Source of the DNA: an uncultured Selenomonadaceae bacterium
GTDB lineage: Bacteria > Bacillota > Negativicutes > Selenomonadales > Selenomonadaceae
NCBI GenBank assembly: GCA_905233965.1
Contig: CAJOFG010000057.1
Coordinates: forward strand, 1,142 to 10,356
Direction of reading: 5' to 3'
Length of the DNA stretch: 9,215 nucleotides
In this document: positions 1 to 5,366 of the stretch, one piece after another
Position numbering within the stretch: position 1 is the first letter of the stretch
How the letters are laid out: the number at the start of each line of letters is the position of its first letter
Notes under the pieces: model-generated
Database searches by the model: none
Seen by the model: the letters and a program-made list of their open reading frames with translations, nothing else
Told to the model about the DNA's origin: nothing
Program-made: the position numbers and the translations under genes

Positions 1-60
1 GTTATCGGCGTACGTTCGTCTTTACCAACACGCCTTAACAACGTATATCAACTTCCGAAG
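1..60. other. Unassigned left edge
   Basis: Sixty bases downstream of thiN lack the A/T-tract style of the rest of the window. GGCGT (7-11) and ACGCC (30-34) can pair around an 18-nt loop, but no T-run follows, so this is a poor terminator. Short frames remain open to the edge on both strands. None has a convincing ribosome binding site, and I cannot assign a gene. Confidence 0.2.
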
Positions 61-750
61 TCAATCTTCGCGGAAACAAAAATAAATCGCAAGCGTTCCT
101 TTGCGGACGCTTATTTTTATTTCGTCGCCGGAAATTTTGTTGCTTATCGCGTTCGGAAAATTTTGTTCGAGCGTCGCGCCGTCCAATTCCCAGCGAACAT
201 TTTTTATCGTCACGCCTTCGCAAAGACCGGTAATCGGCAGGAGCGAAACGGCAACCGGTTTTTCAAAAAATTTTATTTCCGTGCTTTCACCGTCGCGAAT
301 GTAAAAAATAATTTCGCGTTCGTCGGCGAGAAAAATTTTTCTGTTCGACCGGGCGCAGGAAAAAATCGTGCTGAAAAGGTGGTCGTAACGTCCGCCGAAA
401 ATTCCGGTAACGATGCAGGAAAAATTTTCTTTCAACCGTTCGGCGAAAAAAATTGCAAGTTGCGTATCGGTAAAATCTTTTTCGACCGGGTGACGTTCGA
501 CGGGAATATTTTTTTCCTTCGCCCAATCGAGAGAATTTTTTTCCGCGCTGTCGAAATCCCCGATTAAATATTCCGGCAAAAGTTTAAGCGCATGACAAAT
601 TTCAATCCCCTTGTCGATACAGAAAATTTTTTTCCCCGCCGCGACTTTTGAAAACCAATTCAAATTCGGTTTCCTTCCTCCGGCAACGAATAAAAATTCC
701 CGCCCCGAGTCGGCGGGAGAAGAAAAAATTTCGCATTGCGGCAATTTCAA
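61..750 (-). CDS. thiN: Thiamine pyrophosphokinase
   Basis: Cytosolic enzyme that transfers pyrophosphate from ATP to thiamine, giving the cofactor thiamine diphosphate. The 229-residue product carries the family motifs in order: DKG at 46-48 (where most members have DGG), GDFDS at 64-68, KDFTDTQLA at 91-99, GGRYDH at 119-124 and ISNK at 202-205 in the C-terminal thiamine-binding part. Length is normal for the family. The start is a TTG at 748-750, chosen because a GAGGTGA ribosome binding site lies about 7 nt upstream in the 25-nt gap after the amidase stop. It is the last visible gene of the leftward cluster thiM-amidase-thiN, so it is probably translated from the same mRNA as thiM, the other thiamine gene. 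No separate promoter is visible. The DKG variant keeps the aspartate, so activity is expected. Identification is by family motifs and is firm. Confidence 0.93.
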   Translation of the reverse strand: MKLPQCEIFSSPADSGREFLFVAGGRKPNLNWFSKVAAGKKIFCIDKGIEICHALKLLPEYLIGDFDSAEKNSLDWAKEKNIPVERHPVEKDFTDTQLAIFFAERLKENFSCIVTGIFGGRYDHLFSTIFSCARSNRKIFLADEREIIFYIRDGESTEIKFFEKPVAVSLLPITGLCEGVTIKNVRWELDGATLEQNFPNAISNKISGDEIKISVRKGTLAIYFCFRED

Positions 751-775
751 AAAATTTTCACCTCGTCAAAAATTT

Positions 776-1546
776 TCAGCCGTCATAAACTTCAATCGGG
801 AAAAATTTCAAGCCGTCGCCTTTCAAATTATCTTCCAAGCCGTGCATGAAAGTCCAACCCGGATCCGGTTTCACCGAATGATAACCCGGAACATTTTCAA
901 TGTACAATCCGCTTGCACGGGCGACAACCTGCTGATAATGTCCGAAAACAAATTCAATCGTCGGATATTTTTTGTGCAGGTAGCGAATCAAATTTATGTT
1001 CGCGACAAGTTGTTCGTAAGTCAAATCCTCCGCGTTGCCGACTCCGCCGACGTTCTCTATTCCTATCGCGCACCAGTTGTAACCGATTGCGTGACGGTTC
1101 AAATGAGTTTCGGAAGTCAACTGATAAATCGTCCCGTCCTTGTCGATGATGTAATGCGACGAAACATTAACCGTGCCGTCACCGCGTGTGTCGTCGTAAA
1201 AAGTGTAGTAAGCCGATTCCCAAGTCGAACCCGCCGTCCAATGAACGACAACCGCTTGCGGCTCAATTTCCGTTATCGACATTCCGTAATGAAGTTCGGC
1301 ATATTGCCGGGTGAGTTGTTCGCGATAATCCGACTGCGGCAAAAATTTTTCGACAATCGGCGGCTTGAGTTCTTCGGCGTTCGGAGCAACCGGTTCTGCC
1401 GAAACGGTTTTAACCGGCGTGACCGATTCAGGTTTCGTGACTTCGGAATTTTCGCCGGACACTCCGGAATTTTCGCCGGGAAAAAAATTTGCCGCGCCGA
1501 ACAAAATAATTATTCCGGTCAGCGCGAAAAAAATTTTTTTTAACAT
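776..1546 (-). CDS. Membrane-anchored or secreted N-acetylmuramoyl-L-alanine amidase (Amidase_2/AmpD-PGRP fold)
   Basis: Predicted zinc amidase that cleaves the bond between N-acetylmuramic acid and L-alanine in peptidoglycan. Residues 1-22 (MLKK followed by a hydrophobic stretch) form a signal anchor or uncleaved signal peptide. A Pro/Glu/Val/Ser-rich linker spans about 23-70. The catalytic domain spans about 95-235. Visible motifs are VVHWTAG (H102, zinc ligand), SSHYIIDKDG (129-138), RHAIGYNWCAIGIENVG (151-167), GHYQ (202-205) and YHSVKPDPG (222-230), supplying H223 and D228 as the likely remaining zinc ligands, as in AmpD. No lipobox cysteine is present, so it is not a lipoprotein. Start choice: an ATG at 1550-1552 overlaps the thiM stop as ATGA, but the GGGAGGA site (1553-1559) directly abuts it. 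The ATG at 1544-1546 has a proper 6-nt spacing and gives 256 residues, so I prefer it. The gene sits between two thiamine genes, with no obvious pathway link. Confidence 0.9.
   Translation of the reverse strand: MLKKIFFALTGIIILFGAANFFPGENSGVSGENSEVTKPESVTPVKTVSAEPVAPNAEELKPPIVEKFLPQSDYREQLTRQYAELHYGMSITEIEPQAVVVHWTAGSTWESAYYTFYDDTRGDGTVNVSSHYIIDKDGTIYQLTSETHLNRHAIGYNWCAIGIENVGGVGNAEDLTYEQLVANINLIRYLHKKYPTIEFVFGHYQQVVARASGLYIENVPGYHSVKPDPGWTFMHGLEDNLKGDGLKFFPIEVYDG
1444..1479 (-). repeat. Tandem 21-nt duplication in the amidase linker
   Basis: The 15-mer CGGAATTTTCGCCGG occurs at 1444-1458 and 1465-1479, a 21-nt period. It encodes the near-repeat GENSGVS-GENSEVT in the linker just after the membrane segment of the amidase. 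It is in frame, so it only lengthens the spacer. Confidence 0.8.
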
Positions 1547-1548
1547 TC

Positions 1549-2349
1549 TCATTCCTCCCGGCGAATTTTTGCCGCCTCGAAAAGAATATCGTCGTCAATT
1601 TTGCTCAACACGTCGATTATTCCGAGCCGCAAACTTCCGGTACCGACTTCGCCGTAATTTTGGAAAGAAAATTCTCCGGCAATTCCCATCGACGCAACCG
1701 CATCAACCGTCGCGTCAAAAATTTTTTCGTTCGCTCCGGCATACGCGCCGATAATTCCGGAGAGCATACAGCCGGTACCGGTAACCTTGCTCATTTCCGG
1801 TACGCCGTTTTGAACGAACGCAAATTTTTTTCCGTCCGTGATTATATCCTCCGCGCCGGTCACGCAGACGACACATTCAAAAGTTTTCGCCGCGATTTTG
1901 GCAACCTCTTTTGCAGAAAATTTTTCGTCGTCAATCGCTCCGGAGTCTACGCCGCGCGTCGAAGCTTGTTCGCCGGCACAAAAAGCAATTTCGGAAAGGT
2001 TGCCGCGAATGACGGAGAATTTAATTTCGCGCCAAAGATTTTTAACCGCCTCATTCCGGAGAGAAGAAACACCCGCACCGACCGGATCCAAAATAACCGG
2101 AATATTTTTGTCGTTCGCCGCCTTGCCGGCTTTCACCATTGATTTAATCGTTCGCCGGTTGAGCGTGCCGATATTTATGACGAGCGCATTTGCAAGCCCG
2201 GCAATTTCTTCGACTTCGCTTTCGTCGTCCGCCATAATCGGTGAACCGCCGATTGCAAGAATTGAATTTGCGACATCGTTTACCGTGACGTAATTTGTAA
2301 TGCAATGCACCAAAGGTTTTTTCTCTCTCAGAATTTTGTTCGTGCTCAA
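1549..2349 (-). CDS. thiM: Hydroxyethylthiazole kinase
   Basis: Phosphorylates 4-methyl-5-(2-hydroxyethyl)thiazole with ATP, a salvage step that feeds thiamine phosphate synthesis together with ThiD and ThiE (neither is in the window). The 266-residue product shows the ribokinase-like ThiM signature throughout: HCITNYVTVNDVANSILAIG near residues 15-34, SPIMADD (36-42), NIGTLN (59-64), PVILDPVGAG (84-93), IRGNLSEI (114-121) and VTGTGCMLS (189-197), with the conserved cysteine at 194. The start is a TTG at 2347-2349, placed 8 nt after a GGAGGG site at 2358-2363. An in-frame TTG five codons upstream (2362-2364) lies inside that ribosome binding site and is unlikely. The gene follows pyk by about 80 nt without a convincing terminator, and abuts the amidase. 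No TPP riboswitch is visible upstream. Confidence 0.94.
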   Translation of the reverse strand: MSTNKILREKKPLVHCITNYVTVNDVANSILAIGGSPIMADDESEVEEIAGLANALVINIGTLNRRTIKSMVKAGKAANDKNIPVILDPVGAGVSSLRNEAVKNLWREIKFSVIRGNLSEIAFCAGEQASTRGVDSGAIDDEKFSAKEVAKIAAKTFECVVCVTGAEDIITDGKKFAFVQNGVPEMSKVTGTGCMLSGIIGAYAGANEKIFDATVDAVASMGIAGEFSFQNYGEVGTGSLRLGIIDVLSKIDDDILFEAAKIRREE

Positions 2350-2430
2350 AATTTTTCCCTCCAAATAAACGAGTGGAAAACTTCGTCGAAAAAATTTTCC
2401 GCTCCGAAATTTTCAAAGTTGATTAAAATT

Positions 2431-2670
2431 TTAAATCGTATGCAGGCGAATCGAACTTGTGCCGCCGGTACCGTACTTCATTCCGGCAGTCATGACGACG
2501 ACGTCGCCGGATTGAACGAGTCCGCGCTCAAGTGCATTTTTCTTCGCAAACTCCGTCAACTCCTCTTCCTCCAAAATGGGAACGCCCGGAACGGCGGCAA
2601 CACCCCAGCGCAAATTCAAATGCCGGGCAACCTGCTGATTCGGCGCAAAAGCGATAATCGACGCTTGCGG
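2431..2670 (-). pseudogene. Detached C-terminal fragment of pyruvate kinase
   Basis: This frame encodes the remainder of the pyruvate kinase C domain: PQASIIAFAPNQQVARH, NLRWGVAAVPG, then SGDVVVMTAGMKYGTGGTS, a good match to the family pattern GDxVVxTxGxPxGxxGxTN. It is conserved in sequence but in a different frame from the upstream 385 residues. The intactness of this tail (no stop, no further shift) suggests a recent deletion or an assembly error at about 2662-2675 rather than an old pseudogene. Confidence 0.75.
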
Positions 2671-3827
2671 ACACGCGTCGTATAACCGGACTTGGTCGGC
2701 GTGAGAATTGCGGCGGCGTTCAACTCGTAAGCAATTTGCACCGTAGCATGGGCGATCGCGTCCGTGTGAGAATATTTTCTGTTGATGCCCTTGTTCGCGA
2801 AAATTGTTTTGTACTCCAGCGCGTCCTCAATTCTCTTTGCAATTCGACTCATCGTCGCGACAGCCTCAACCGGATATTTTCCGCTTGCGGTTTCGCCGCT
2901 CAACATGATTGCGTCGGCTCCGTCCAAAATCGCGTTGCCCACGTCGGAAACTTCCGCACGAGTCGGGCGCGGATTCGTCGTCATGGATTCGAGCATTTGC
3001 GTTGCGACGATAACCGGCTTGCCGACACGGTTACATTTTTTGATAATATCCTTTTGAATAATAGGAACTTCTTCCGCCGGAATTTCAACGCCCAAATCTC
3101 CGCGTGCAACCATGATTCCGTCTGAAACGGCAATAATTTCGTCGATGTTCTCGACGCCGGCGAGATTTTCAATTTTCGGAATGATTTCCATGTGTCCGCC
3201 GTTGTCGGCAATGAGTTTGCGAATTTCTTCCACGTCGGAGGCGCGCTGAATGAAACTTGCCGCGACGAAGTCCATATCGTTTTTGATTCCGAAAATAATA
3301 TCTTTTTCGTCCTGCTTTGAAATTGCCGGCAGACCGAGAGCAACTCCGGGAGCGGCAACACGTTTCCGGGTACTCATTTTGCCGGAATTTAAAATCGTCG
3401 TGTGAATGTCTTTGCCTTTAATTTCGTCAATCATCAATTCGACAAGACCGTCGCTGAGCAAAAGTTTATTTCCGGGTTTGACTTCGGTATAAAGTTTTTT
3501 GTGGCTGACCGAAACGTGAGTTTCATCTCCGGGCGTGTCATCGTAAGTGAGGACGAATTTTTTTCCGGCAGTCAGTTGAACTTCACCGTCTTTAAATTCG
3601 CCGAGCCGCATTTCCGGACCTTTCGTGTCCAAGATGAGGGAAATAATTTTGTCTGCCTTCTTCGCCGCAGCTTTAACCGCATTGATTCTCTTTTTGTGTT
3701 CCTCGTGCGTTCCGTGCGAAAAATTGAACCGGGCGCAATTCATTCCGTTTTCGATAAGTTGATCGATGATTCCGGGCGCGTCGGTTGCCGGTCCCTGTGT
3801 GCAGAGGATTTTCGTTTTTTTCAGCAT
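2616..3827 (-). CDS. pyk: Pyruvate kinase, truncated open frame (residues 1-403)
   Basis: This is the frame that would actually be translated if the sequence is correct. It gives 403 residues: the complete A and B domains (TIM barrel and lid), which hold the catalytic residues R33, N35, K218 and the GDLGVE metal/substrate loop, plus the first half of the C domain. Its last 18 residues (VRKRRLSLLRRISRLPGI) are out-of-frame sequence. The missing part forms most of the C-terminal domain, needed in characterised enzymes for tetramer contacts and effector binding, so the product is probably impaired or unstable. A TTG at 2617-2619 overlaps the TGA stop and opens the downstream frame, but it has no ribosome binding site, and reinitiation would start inside a beta-alpha unit. 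Confidence 0.6.
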   Translation of the reverse strand: MLKKTKILCTQGPATDAPGIIDQLIENGMNCARFNFSHGTHEEHKKRINAVKAAAKKADKIISLILDTKGPEMRLGEFKDGEVQLTAGKKFVLTYDDTPGDETHVSVSHKKLYTEVKPGNKLLLSDGLVELMIDEIKGKDIHTTILNSGKMSTRKRVAAPGVALGLPAISKQDEKDIIFGIKNDMDFVAASFIQRASDVEEIRKLIADNGGHMEIIPKIENLAGVENIDEIIAVSDGIMVARGDLGVEIPAEEVPIIQKDIIKKCNRVGKPVIVATQMLESMTTNPRPTRAEVSDVGNAILDGADAIMLSGETASGKYPVEAVATMSRIAKRIEDALEYKTIFANKGINRKYSHTDAIAHATVQIAYELNAAAILTPTKSGYTTRVRKRRLSLLRRISRLPGI

Positions 3828-3886
3828 GACAATAAAAACCGGCTTTGAAAAAAATTTTTTCTCAAAACCGGTTAAGTCACCTCCTT
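3828..3886 (-). promoter_or_regulatory. pyk leader: strong Shine-Dalgarno, long hairpin, then the start codon
   Basis: Read on the minus strand, AAGGAGGTGA (3886-3877) is an excellent ribosome binding site, yet the pyk ATG (3827) lies about 50 nt further on. The gap is filled by an inverted repeat. The arm AACCGGTTTTGAGAAAA (from 3873) pairs with TTTTTCAAAGCCGGTT (ending at 3837) with one G-U pair and one bulged G, followed by TTTATTGTC and the ATG. Folding would bring the ribosome binding site to about 15 unpaired nucleotides from the ATG. The stem followed by a T-run also looks like an intrinsic terminator or attenuator after ctsR. Which role applies cannot be decided from sequence alone. 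No other Shine-Dalgarno lies near the ATG. Confidence 0.55.
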
Positions 3887-3914
3887 AATTTTATTTATAA
3901 AAGTTTTTTTCTCG

Positions 3915-4391
3915 TCAAGTAATTTTCGCCAAAATCGGGAATACGGAGCGAACAAGTTTTGCTCTTTCCTCCGCGCTCATTTGTCCCGCCGCTTCGGATT
4001 GGTACAGATTCGACGTGATCCCCGCGAGAATACCCGTTTCCCTTCGACTGATTATATTATTTTTCAGCAGAAAATCAAACATATTTTTCACGGCTTCAAA
4101 AGGTGTTTCGGCAGTTATATCTTGCATCATGGTGTCGTATAAATTTTGTTTTTTCAGTTCGGTATCTTCAACCACCGTGATTTTGATGTAGCCGCCGAGA
4201 CCGCGCCGGGATTCGACGATAAAACCTCTGTCGTGAGTGAACCTGGTATTTAAAACGTAACTTATCTGAGACGGCACGCAACCGGCTTCGTCGGCAAGCT
4301 CCGTCCTTTTCAATTCAACCTGCCCGTCATTTTGTTCGGACAATCGCCGAAGAATAAATTCTTCTATCGTATCGGCTTTATTGTTGACCAT
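3915..4391 (-). CDS. ctsR: CtsR family class III stress gene repressor
   Basis: DNA-binding repressor that, in well-studied Bacillota, represses clp and other protein-quality-control genes and is inactivated by heat or disulfide stress. The 158-residue product has a winged helix-turn-helix (about 8-75) including ELADEAGCVPSQISYVLNTR (31-50) and the wing ESRRGLGGYIKI (60-71). The C-terminal dimerisation and McsB/ClpC-contact domain spans about 85-158. Start: ATG at 4389-4391 with a GAGGTGA site 7 nt upstream. Two oddities stand out. The wing has GLGG where studied CtsR proteins have GGGG (the thermosensing glycine loop). The gene is not followed by mcsA-mcsB-clpC, but by pyruvate kinase on the same strand and divergent rubrerythrin on the other. 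Family assignment is firm. Its regulon here is unknown. Confidence 0.93.
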   Translation of the reverse strand: MVNNKADTIEEFILRRLSEQNDGQVELKRTELADEAGCVPSQISYVLNTRFTHDRGFIVESRRGLGGYIKITVVEDTELKKQNLYDTMMQDITAETPFEAVKNMFDFLLKNNIISRRETGILAGITSNLYQSEAAGQMSAEERAKLVRSVFPILAKIT

Positions 4392-4415
4392 AATAAATCA
4401 CCTCGACTTTTTGAC

Positions 4416-4444
4416 ATTATATTTGTCTTTTTGATTTTTTGCAA
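4416..4444 (-). promoter_or_regulatory. ctsR promoter with CtsR-like heptads
   Basis: On the minus strand, TTGCAA (4444-4439), a 17-nt spacer and a perfect TATAAT (4421-4416) form a sigma-A promoter about 25 nt upstream of the ctsR start. The heptads AGACAAA (4428-4422) and TGTCAAA (4416-4410) flank the -10 box, with AATCAAA (4436-4430) further up. They resemble the CtsR half-site RGTCAAA, but the spacing between the two best is 5 nt rather than the classical 3. Autoregulation is likely for the family. The operator assignment is tentative. Confidence 0.65.
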
Positions 4445-4478
4445 GCTTTTTTTCGCCGGCTCCGTACAAAAAAATAAT

Positions 4479-4515
4479 TCCCCGTTCTGATTTTAAAATC
4501 GGCGGGGATTTTTTT
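4479..4515 (+). terminator. Orphan intrinsic-terminator-like hairpin
   Basis: TCCCCG (4479-4484) pairs with CGGGGA (4503-4508), and CTGATT (4487-4492) pairs with AATCGG (4497-4502) around a TTAA loop, with a TT bulge. Seven T follow (4509-4515). An A-rich stretch precedes it, so it could work weakly on the minus strand too. No gene on either strand ends here: ctsR and rubrerythrin both start outward from this intergenic region. It may end an unrecognised small transcript or insulate the divergent promoters. Confidence 0.6.
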
Positions 4516-4546
4516 ATTTGGAGATGAATTTTTTTGGGAGGGTTCA

Positions 4547-4696
4547 ATGTTTTTCAGCTTTTGTTTTCACTCATATATACGCACGAGGAAAAAAATTATT
4601 ACAAAAATTTTTATTTGCTCTTCCACTGTTCAACCCGGTTTAATTTTCACGCCGGAAAAAAAAGCCGGTGTTGAAAAAAATTTTTTTTCATGTTAA
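4547..4696 (+). CDS. Possible small ORF (49 codons), doubtful
   Basis: An ATG preceded by GGGAGGG (spacing about 4 nt) opens a 49-codon frame that begins MFFSFCFHSYIRTRKK and ends FFSC before a TAA at 4694-4696. It is rich in Phe, Lys and Ile, with a basic middle. I recognise no family. Its end overlaps the -35 and spacer of the rubrerythrin promoter, and part of it encodes the A/T tract found there. No clear promoter lies upstream. It may be chance in AT-rich intergenic DNA. The only support is the purine-rich site and the open frame. Confidence 0.15.
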   Translation: MFFSFCFHSYIRTRKKIITKIFICSSTVQPGLIFTPEKKAGVEKNFFSC

Positions 4697-4699
4697 AAT
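4671..4699 (+). promoter_or_regulatory. Rubrerythrin promoter
   Basis: TTGAAA (4671-4676), a 17-nt spacer and TAAAAT (4694-4699) match sigma-A consensus at 5 of 6 positions each. The spacer is an A-run joined to a T-run, likely a stiff or bent tract. The predicted transcription start is near 4706, giving a leader of about 35 nt. The AGGAGGG ribosome binding site (4727-4733) is 7 nt before the ATG. I see no clear PerR-type operator. Confidence 0.75.
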
Positions 4700-4740
4700 C
4701 CCGGTACTTACAGGCGTATTTTTTTTAGGAGGGTTTTACT

Positions 4741-5289
4741 ATGGCAAAGTATGTTTGCAGTGTTTGCGGTTACGTTCACGAAGGAGATGCTCCGCCGGCA
4801 GAATGTCCGTTGTGCAAAGCTCCTGCCGACAAATTCGTTAAACAGGCTGAAGGCGAATTGGTTTTTGCCGACGAACACGTTGTGGGAGTTGCAAAAGGCG
4901 TTGACGAAAGAATTATCGAAGGTCTTCGTCAAAATTTCAACGGCGAATGTACCGAAGTCGGAATGTATCTCGCAATGAGTCGCGTTGCCCATCGCGAAGG
5001 TTATCCGGAGATCGGCGAAGCTTTTCGTCGTTACGCTCTCGAAGAGGCAGAACACGCTTGCAAATTTGCGGAGTTGCTCGGCGAAGTTCTTTCCGCATCG
5101 ACGAAAGAAAATTTGGAAAAACGTGTCGCCGCTGAACACGGAGCGTGTCAGGGCAAAAAAGATTTGGCGAAACTTGCAAAAGAATTGAATCTCGATGCGA
5201 TTCACGACACAGTTCACGAAATGGCGAAAGATGAAGCGCGTCACGGAAAAGGTTTCGCGGGATTGCTCAAACGTTATTTCGGCAAATAA
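4741..5289 (+). CDS. Reverse rubrerythrin (NADH-dependent peroxidase component)
   Basis: Non-haem iron protein that reduces hydrogen peroxide in the cytoplasm of anaerobes using electrons from NADH via small redox partners. The 182-residue product has the reversed domain order. An N-terminal rubredoxin-like FeS4 site (C6, C9, C22, C25, in CSVCGY and CPLCKAP) precedes the ferritin-like four-helix diiron domain (about 55-180). Probable diiron ligands are E69 or E72, E102 with H105 (EEAEH), E132, and E165 with H168 (DEARH). Classical rubrerythrins place rubredoxin at the C-terminus. It has a strong promoter, a good ribosome binding site and its own terminator, so it is probably a well-expressed single-gene unit. 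Its position divergent from ctsR fits a stress-response neighbourhood, but joint regulation is inference. Codon use is like its neighbours. Confidence 0.93.
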   Translation: MAKYVCSVCGYVHEGDAPPAECPLCKAPADKFVKQAEGELVFADEHVVGVAKGVDERIIEGLRQNFNGECTEVGMYLAMSRVAHREGYPEIGEAFRRYALEEAEHACKFAELLGEVLSASTKENLEKRVAAEHGACQGKKDLAKLAKELNLDAIHDTVHEMAKDEARHGKGFAGLLKRYFGK

Positions 5290-5316
5290 AAATTTACGAC
5301 GATAAAAAATTTTTTC

Positions 5317-5352
5317 GGGAACCGAAAGCAAAAATTTCGGTTCCCTTTTTTT
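5317..5352 (+). terminator. Rubrerythrin terminator
   Basis: GGGAACCGAAA (5317-5327) and TTTCGGTTCCC (5335-5345) form a perfect 11-bp stem with a 7-nt A-rich loop, followed by seven T. It lies 27 nt after the rubrerythrin stop and just 14 nt before the fliB start, so fliB must rely on read-through or on a promoter hidden upstream of it. Confidence 0.9.
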
Positions 5353-5366
5353 AAAGGCGGGACGAT

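Larger units (their letters stand above)
2431..3827 (-). pseudogene. pyk: Pyruvate kinase, reading frame broken near the C-terminal domain
   Basis: Pyruvate kinase converts phosphoenolpyruvate and ADP to pyruvate and ATP, the last step of glycolysis. The first 385 residues (to about position 2673) are intact. They carry CARFNFSHG (31-39), PKIEN with the catalytic lysine (217-221), the GIMVARGDLGVE loop (237-248), SMTTNPRPTRAE (281-292), GETASGKYPVEA (311-322) and TPTKSGYTTR (376-385), which begins the allosteric-site region. The frame then shifts: 18 unrelated residues follow, to a TGA at 2616-2618. The rest of the C-terminal domain (PQASIIAFAPNQQVARH, then NLRWGV to the TAA at 2431) continues in another frame from about 2670. 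Comparison with the family pattern (MVSKYR-like residues expected after GYTxR) suggests that about 16 nt are missing. A repaired protein would have about 470 residues, the usual length. The ATG at 3825-3827 has no close ribosome binding site (see the leader hairpin). It follows ctsR by 87 nt. Confidence 0.85.

Noticed and set aside
611..1543. Long plus-strand open frame (310 codons) opposite the amidase and thiN
   Set aside because: It is antisense to genes with clear family motifs. Its product is low in complexity (rich in Arg, Phe, Asn), with no ribosome binding site, so it is a codon-bias shadow. The same holds for 3402-3848 +, 4708-5427 -, 5424-6068 - and 8332-8979 +.
2318..2340. CTGAGAGAG on the minus strand resembling the THI-box of a TPP riboswitch near thiM
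   Set aside because: It lies inside the first codons of thiM, and the other conserved parts of the TPP aptamer are absent. The roughly 80-nt pyk-thiM gap is too short and has no match.
3890..3918. Possible pyk promoter TTGACG-17-AATAAA overlapping the ctsR stop
   Set aside because: The -10 element is poor, and the better TATAAA would leave a 13-nt spacer. It is not strong enough to list as a feature.
4559..4581. TATATA-like -10 sequence in the ctsR-rubrerythrin intergenic region
   Set aside because: There is no -35 element at proper spacing, and the promoter at 4671-4699 explains rubrerythrin expression better.
4635..4680. Imperfect inverted repeat CAACCCGG / CCGGTGTTG before the rubrerythrin promoter
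   Set aside because: The arms are short with a bulge and a 26-nt loop, and no T-run follows on the plus strand. It is probably chance in CCGG-rich DNA.
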